Below are positions 60,548 to 64,000 of a DNA stretch of 64,000 bases, piece by piece. Every line of letters starts with the position of its first letter. Position 1 is the first letter of the stretch. The notes below the pieces were generated by a model that was not told the origin of the DNA, did no database searches, and saw nothing but the letters and a program-made list of their open reading frames with translations. Origin of the DNA: Centroberyx gerrardi (Eukaryota > Chordata > Actinopteri > Beryciformes > Berycidae); contig NC_136017.1 of assembly GCF_048128805.1 (NCBI RefSeq), positions 15,587,307 to 15,651,306 of the forward strand. Reading direction: 5' to 3'. Both the position numbers and the translations under genes were made by a program.

Positions 60548-60580
<33 letters not shown>
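60545..60580. repeat. (TC)n microsatellite
   Basis: Uninterrupted TC run. Confidence 0.9.
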
Positions 60581-60588
<8 letters not shown>

Positions 60589-61039
60589 TTCCTCCCTCCC
60601 TCCCTTATGTTTATCTCTCTATCTCTCTAACATCCTATAGTTCCCTCTTTCTACCCAATCTTACCTGCATAATTTTGCCATTTGTGAATCAGTCTGGTTG
60701 TTTGATTCATTGCACTGGAATCTATAAATTACATCTCTTTCTATTGCTTTCCAGTTGTCTCTTGCTAGCTGAAAATCTTTTTTAAGAGCGGGCCTCCCTG
60801 TTTAGTTAGTCAGGGTAAGTGGGACAGATTATCTTGTAGTGTGAATGGTCTCAAGACTTGAGATTGTGGTCCTCCCGATGACTCCGGACTAGTTGGAGCC
60901 CGACAAAATGGTTTCAAACGTGTTCGTTTTGTCACGTCCAGTCTTGACTGTAGAGGCTCATGCACACCTTCAGTTTCTTGTAGACAGGTGCGTAGGAGGA
61001 AATGTCCATAGGCAAGAGAAGAGAGAATTCCTGCACACT

Positions 61040-61110
61040 GTCCTTTTACTTGCAATAAACTTTATTACTGATACAACGTTTCGGTCCTTAGACCTTCATC
61101 AGGTCATGTC
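61040..61110 (+). repeat. Dispersed repeat (AACGTTTCGG core)
   Basis: CAACGTTTCGGTCCTTAGAC followed by CTTCATCAGG, a widespread vertebrate repeat motif. Confidence 0.55.
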
Positions 61111-61464
61111 CAGTCTGAAATCTGAGACTCGTCTAACAGCCAATGGGAGTTTAGCTCAAGGAGGACGAAAAAGAGAATGAACCGGAACAGAAGTATGTTT
61201 GTTTTGTCTCGCAATTCTCTCATGACTTCCTTTTTCGAAGATTTGCGAATTTTGAAACAAGACGCTGACAAAATCGGGTAGTGTGTTTTCTCTTGTCTTC
61301 ATGTATGTGACGCCCCATCTTTGCAATGTCGCCTAGTGTGCACAGATTTCCTATGGCAAGGCAAGGATTTACCCATGACCAGCCGTTTAGTCAGAACTGC
61401 CCTCATCAGGAAATGTTTGTGTAGTCTTGTAGTGTGACCTAGGCTTTAGACATTGGAAGTGTTG

Positions 61465-61612
61465 TGTTGGGTGGCCTAGTGGTTAGTGAGATTGTCCCAT
61501 AAGGTCACAGGTTTGAGTCATTTTGTCTTGACAAAGTGTCCTTGAACTAGACACTGACCCCTTACTTGCTTACTTGCTGTATGAATAAAAGCGTCAGCTA
61601 AATGCTTGTATA
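61465..61612 (+). mobile_element. tRNA-derived SINE
   Basis: Head GTGGCCTAGTGGTTAGTGAG (A box) and CAGGTTTGAGTC (B box), body, then the conserved tail AAAAGCGTCAGCTAAATG. Apparently full-length and of the V-SINE type. Confidence 0.75.
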
Positions 61613-62039
61613 ACCGACCAATCAGTTTGCCTCCTTTTGATTGGTCATGTCTGTTGTTGTTGTCAACCCATAACACACTGTTTAGAAAGTTCCAAATCTT
61701 ACTTTAGTTTTCATTTCATCTTTATTTAACTGGGTTTGTCACTATCAGAATAAGAATCTCTTTTTCAAGGGAGTCCTGGCCAGGAAAGCAGCATGAAGAC
61801 AAACAGAAAAAATGCAGACCAACAACATACAACATACAGTCGGAATGTAGTTAAATTCATATAAAAGAAAGAGCAAAGTGTGTAAAATCAAAATCACAAA
61901 GTAAAATCTTTTGTATAAGCGCTCCAAAAGACACTATTCCAATATCAATCATATTGGGCAGTCTAGGGTTGGACCAATACACCGGTTAGCCAATGGTTGG
62001 CTCTTCTTTCCACCATGTTTTTCTATCTTCATCATCCTT

Positions 62040-62660
62040 TTCTTCCCCTTCCTGCTGTTCTATAGGGAGGAGAGAGGATAGGTGGATGGATAGAGGAGTA
62101 ATGACAGAGAAAAAATAGGATGAGAGGAGAAGAAGAGGGATAGAGAGAGGTGGGAAGGAGGTGGGGAGAGGAAAAGAGAGAGCAGGGTTAAAGGCGAAGG
62201 GAGAGGAGGGAAAAAGAGAGAGAGAAGGATGAGTGACAGCTATGACGTCTATCTGCCTGATGACTCTGACCTCTGACCTTTATCTGTACCGTTTAGAAGA
62301 GTGAGAGTGAAAGATGAAAAACTAGAGATAACAAGAAGGCTTAGACTGATATATATGCTGATACTGGTCTTTTATTAAAAATCAGATCTGGTCCAGTCAG
62401 TGTGGTATTCCTCTGATATGATGGATATGATGCAGTTTGATTGATTACATATTTATTGTGGAATTGATCAATAACAGATAAGACCTGGTTTGAACAAGAA
62501 GAGAGAGGAAGAGAAAGACAAGATAGTGAAGAATTGGAGGGAGAGGAGAGGGAGAATGGGCTGAAAGGAGGAGGAGGAAGAAATTGAGAGGAAGAGGGGA
62601 TGGAGAGGAGAGGAAGGAAAGGAGAGAGAGGAGAATGAGACGAGTGGAGAGAATGCAGTT
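62040..62660. repeat. Purine-rich low-complexity region
   Basis: Long AGGAGAG-type stretches on the plus strand at 62060-62230 and 62490-62645. No gene. Confidence 0.7.
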
Positions 62661-62717
62661 ACTTTCTAGAGCCTGTGGAGGGCGCTGCTGCCTTTGTACA
62701 GACAGGGTAAAACTGTA

Positions 62718-62719
<2 letters not shown>

Positions 62720-62762
<43 letters not shown>
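62720..62762. repeat. (AC)n microsatellite followed by GAATA repeats
   Basis: An AC run, then ATAGAATTGAATAGAATAG at 62768-62795. Confidence 0.9.
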
Positions 62763-62766
<4 letters not shown>

Positions 62767-62968
62767 TAAAATAGAATTGAATAGAATAGAATAGAAGTGT
62801 GTGTTGACATCAGCTTTCTTGTAGCTGGAGAGACAGAGAGATAGACAGTGAGAGAGAGAGAGAGAAAGACAGACAAATATCAGTATAAAGATATGCGTTT
62901 ATTGTGCATGTGTTGAATATATTTATGTTTTCCTACTTGCTTGATTTTGGTGTGTGTGTGCTCGCATT

Positions 62969-63002
<34 letters not shown>

Positions 63003-63069
63003 TGTTTCTGTACTTCCAATCCCTCTACCATAAAGCAGGAAGATTTGGGACGAGGTGCTGGTAGAGGAG

Positions 63070-63070
63070 G

Positions 63071-63111
<41 letters not shown>

Positions 63112-63112
63112 T
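63070..63112. repeat. (GT)n microsatellite
   Basis: GT run; another is at 62972-63001. Confidence 0.9.
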
Positions 63113-64000
63113 GTAAAAAATGTTCCTTTTGAAGATTAAGAGCTGTCTTTCCCCCCCCTCCTCTTCTGATGTTATATAAAGCAGCAGGAGAGATGAATTT
63201 TAATGTAAATGTAGCTTTGATTTATTCATAACTCACTTCACTTGGGCTGACCTGGATAAAACAGCGCGTGCACACACACACACGTCTTTTTGTTCTCTCT
63301 TTCTGCTGTCTGGGAAAGAGACGGAAGCGAAGGAGAATCAGTGGTTCCTTCTAAATTTAAATAGTTCTGTGTCAGCAGCATCGAGGACAAAAGGAAGAAA
63401 GCCTGTCGAAGATTCTGGGTTTACCTGCACTACAGTCGCTCAAATAGCTGCATTTGATTGGTTAATGGGACAAAAGATGACATCATATCAAAGTCCCGAA
63501 TTACAGAAAAAATGTCTGAATCGGTGCTGCCTTTGTTTCTATATGATTCATTAGTATTGAAGACATTTTTCACTTTTTAAACTGCAAAATTTACCCACCT
63601 TTTCAGCCTGAGATGAATCTTCATCATGTAAATTCATACTTGATATCACAGTAAGTAGCGTAAAACGAATGAAGATAGGATCTTTTAATATGGAGAGAGA
63701 TCGGACTCAAAACTATTGACAAATTTGTGTATAATGACACATTTGTGTGTGGATCAGCAGCTATTTGTGTGTGGATTGAGCAGGAACGGCGAAAGGATAG
63801 TCTCAAAATCATACAAATAAATGAGGGAAAGTCTCAAACTTGCGCCACTGAATGATCCACAAATGCAGATTCAACACTTCACAAGCCAATTTTACATTTG
63901 AGAATGCTTATTGCAAAACATACATGGAAATTGGAAACATATATGTTTTGTTTTTTTCCTATACAAAGTGTGAGATATAAGTACAAAAGGGAGAACATAT

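Overview
The window looks like nuclear DNA of a teleost fish. It is AT-rich, intron-rich and full of (CA)n/(GA)n microsatellites, fish-type LINE tails, a Tc1/mariner transposase relic, tRNA-headed SINEs and MITE-like elements. One gene is certain: rcbtb1 on the minus strand, with 12 coding exons at 28324-19263. I reconstructed it splice by splice to 531 codons, the length I know for vertebrate RCBTB1.

Layout. 1-1640: LINE remnants and low-copy repeats. 1640-9855: a satellite of about 51 bp period covering roughly 8.2 kb, with higher-order duplications. 9860-11340: small tandem repeats and duplicated fragments that also occur left of the satellite. 14525-11350 (minus): a four-exon gene for a 230-residue protein I do not recognise. 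It has a TATA box, phase-compatible introns, and one intron made almost entirely of a terminal-inverted-repeat element. 15166-16664 (plus): a weaker three-exon candidate transcript that converges on rcbtb1. 16922-30700: rcbtb1 with its 3' UTR, introns and a candidate promoter. 31000-38800: no recognised gene, several dispersed repeats. 38878-40376 (plus): ETS motif, GC-rich leader and first coding exon of an unidentified gene. 40377-64000: probably intron or intergenic DNA with microsatellites, SINEs, a tandem tRNA-like repeat and a 1.4-kb transposon-like element with about 90-bp inverted ends enclosing a pentamer array.

Most interesting signal: read on the minus strand, the consensus monomer of the 8.2-kb satellite is a miniature splicing cassette. 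It has a branch-point-like CTGAT, a T-rich tract ending in CACAG, then two TTTCAG/GTAAGT junctions, the arrangement described for recursive (zero-length exon) splice sites. Read on the plus strand, each monomer contains ATACTTACCTG, identical to the 5' end of U1 snRNA. The array lies downstream of, and in the same transcriptional sense as, the 230-residue gene. Whether it is transcribed or bound by U1 cannot be told from sequence.
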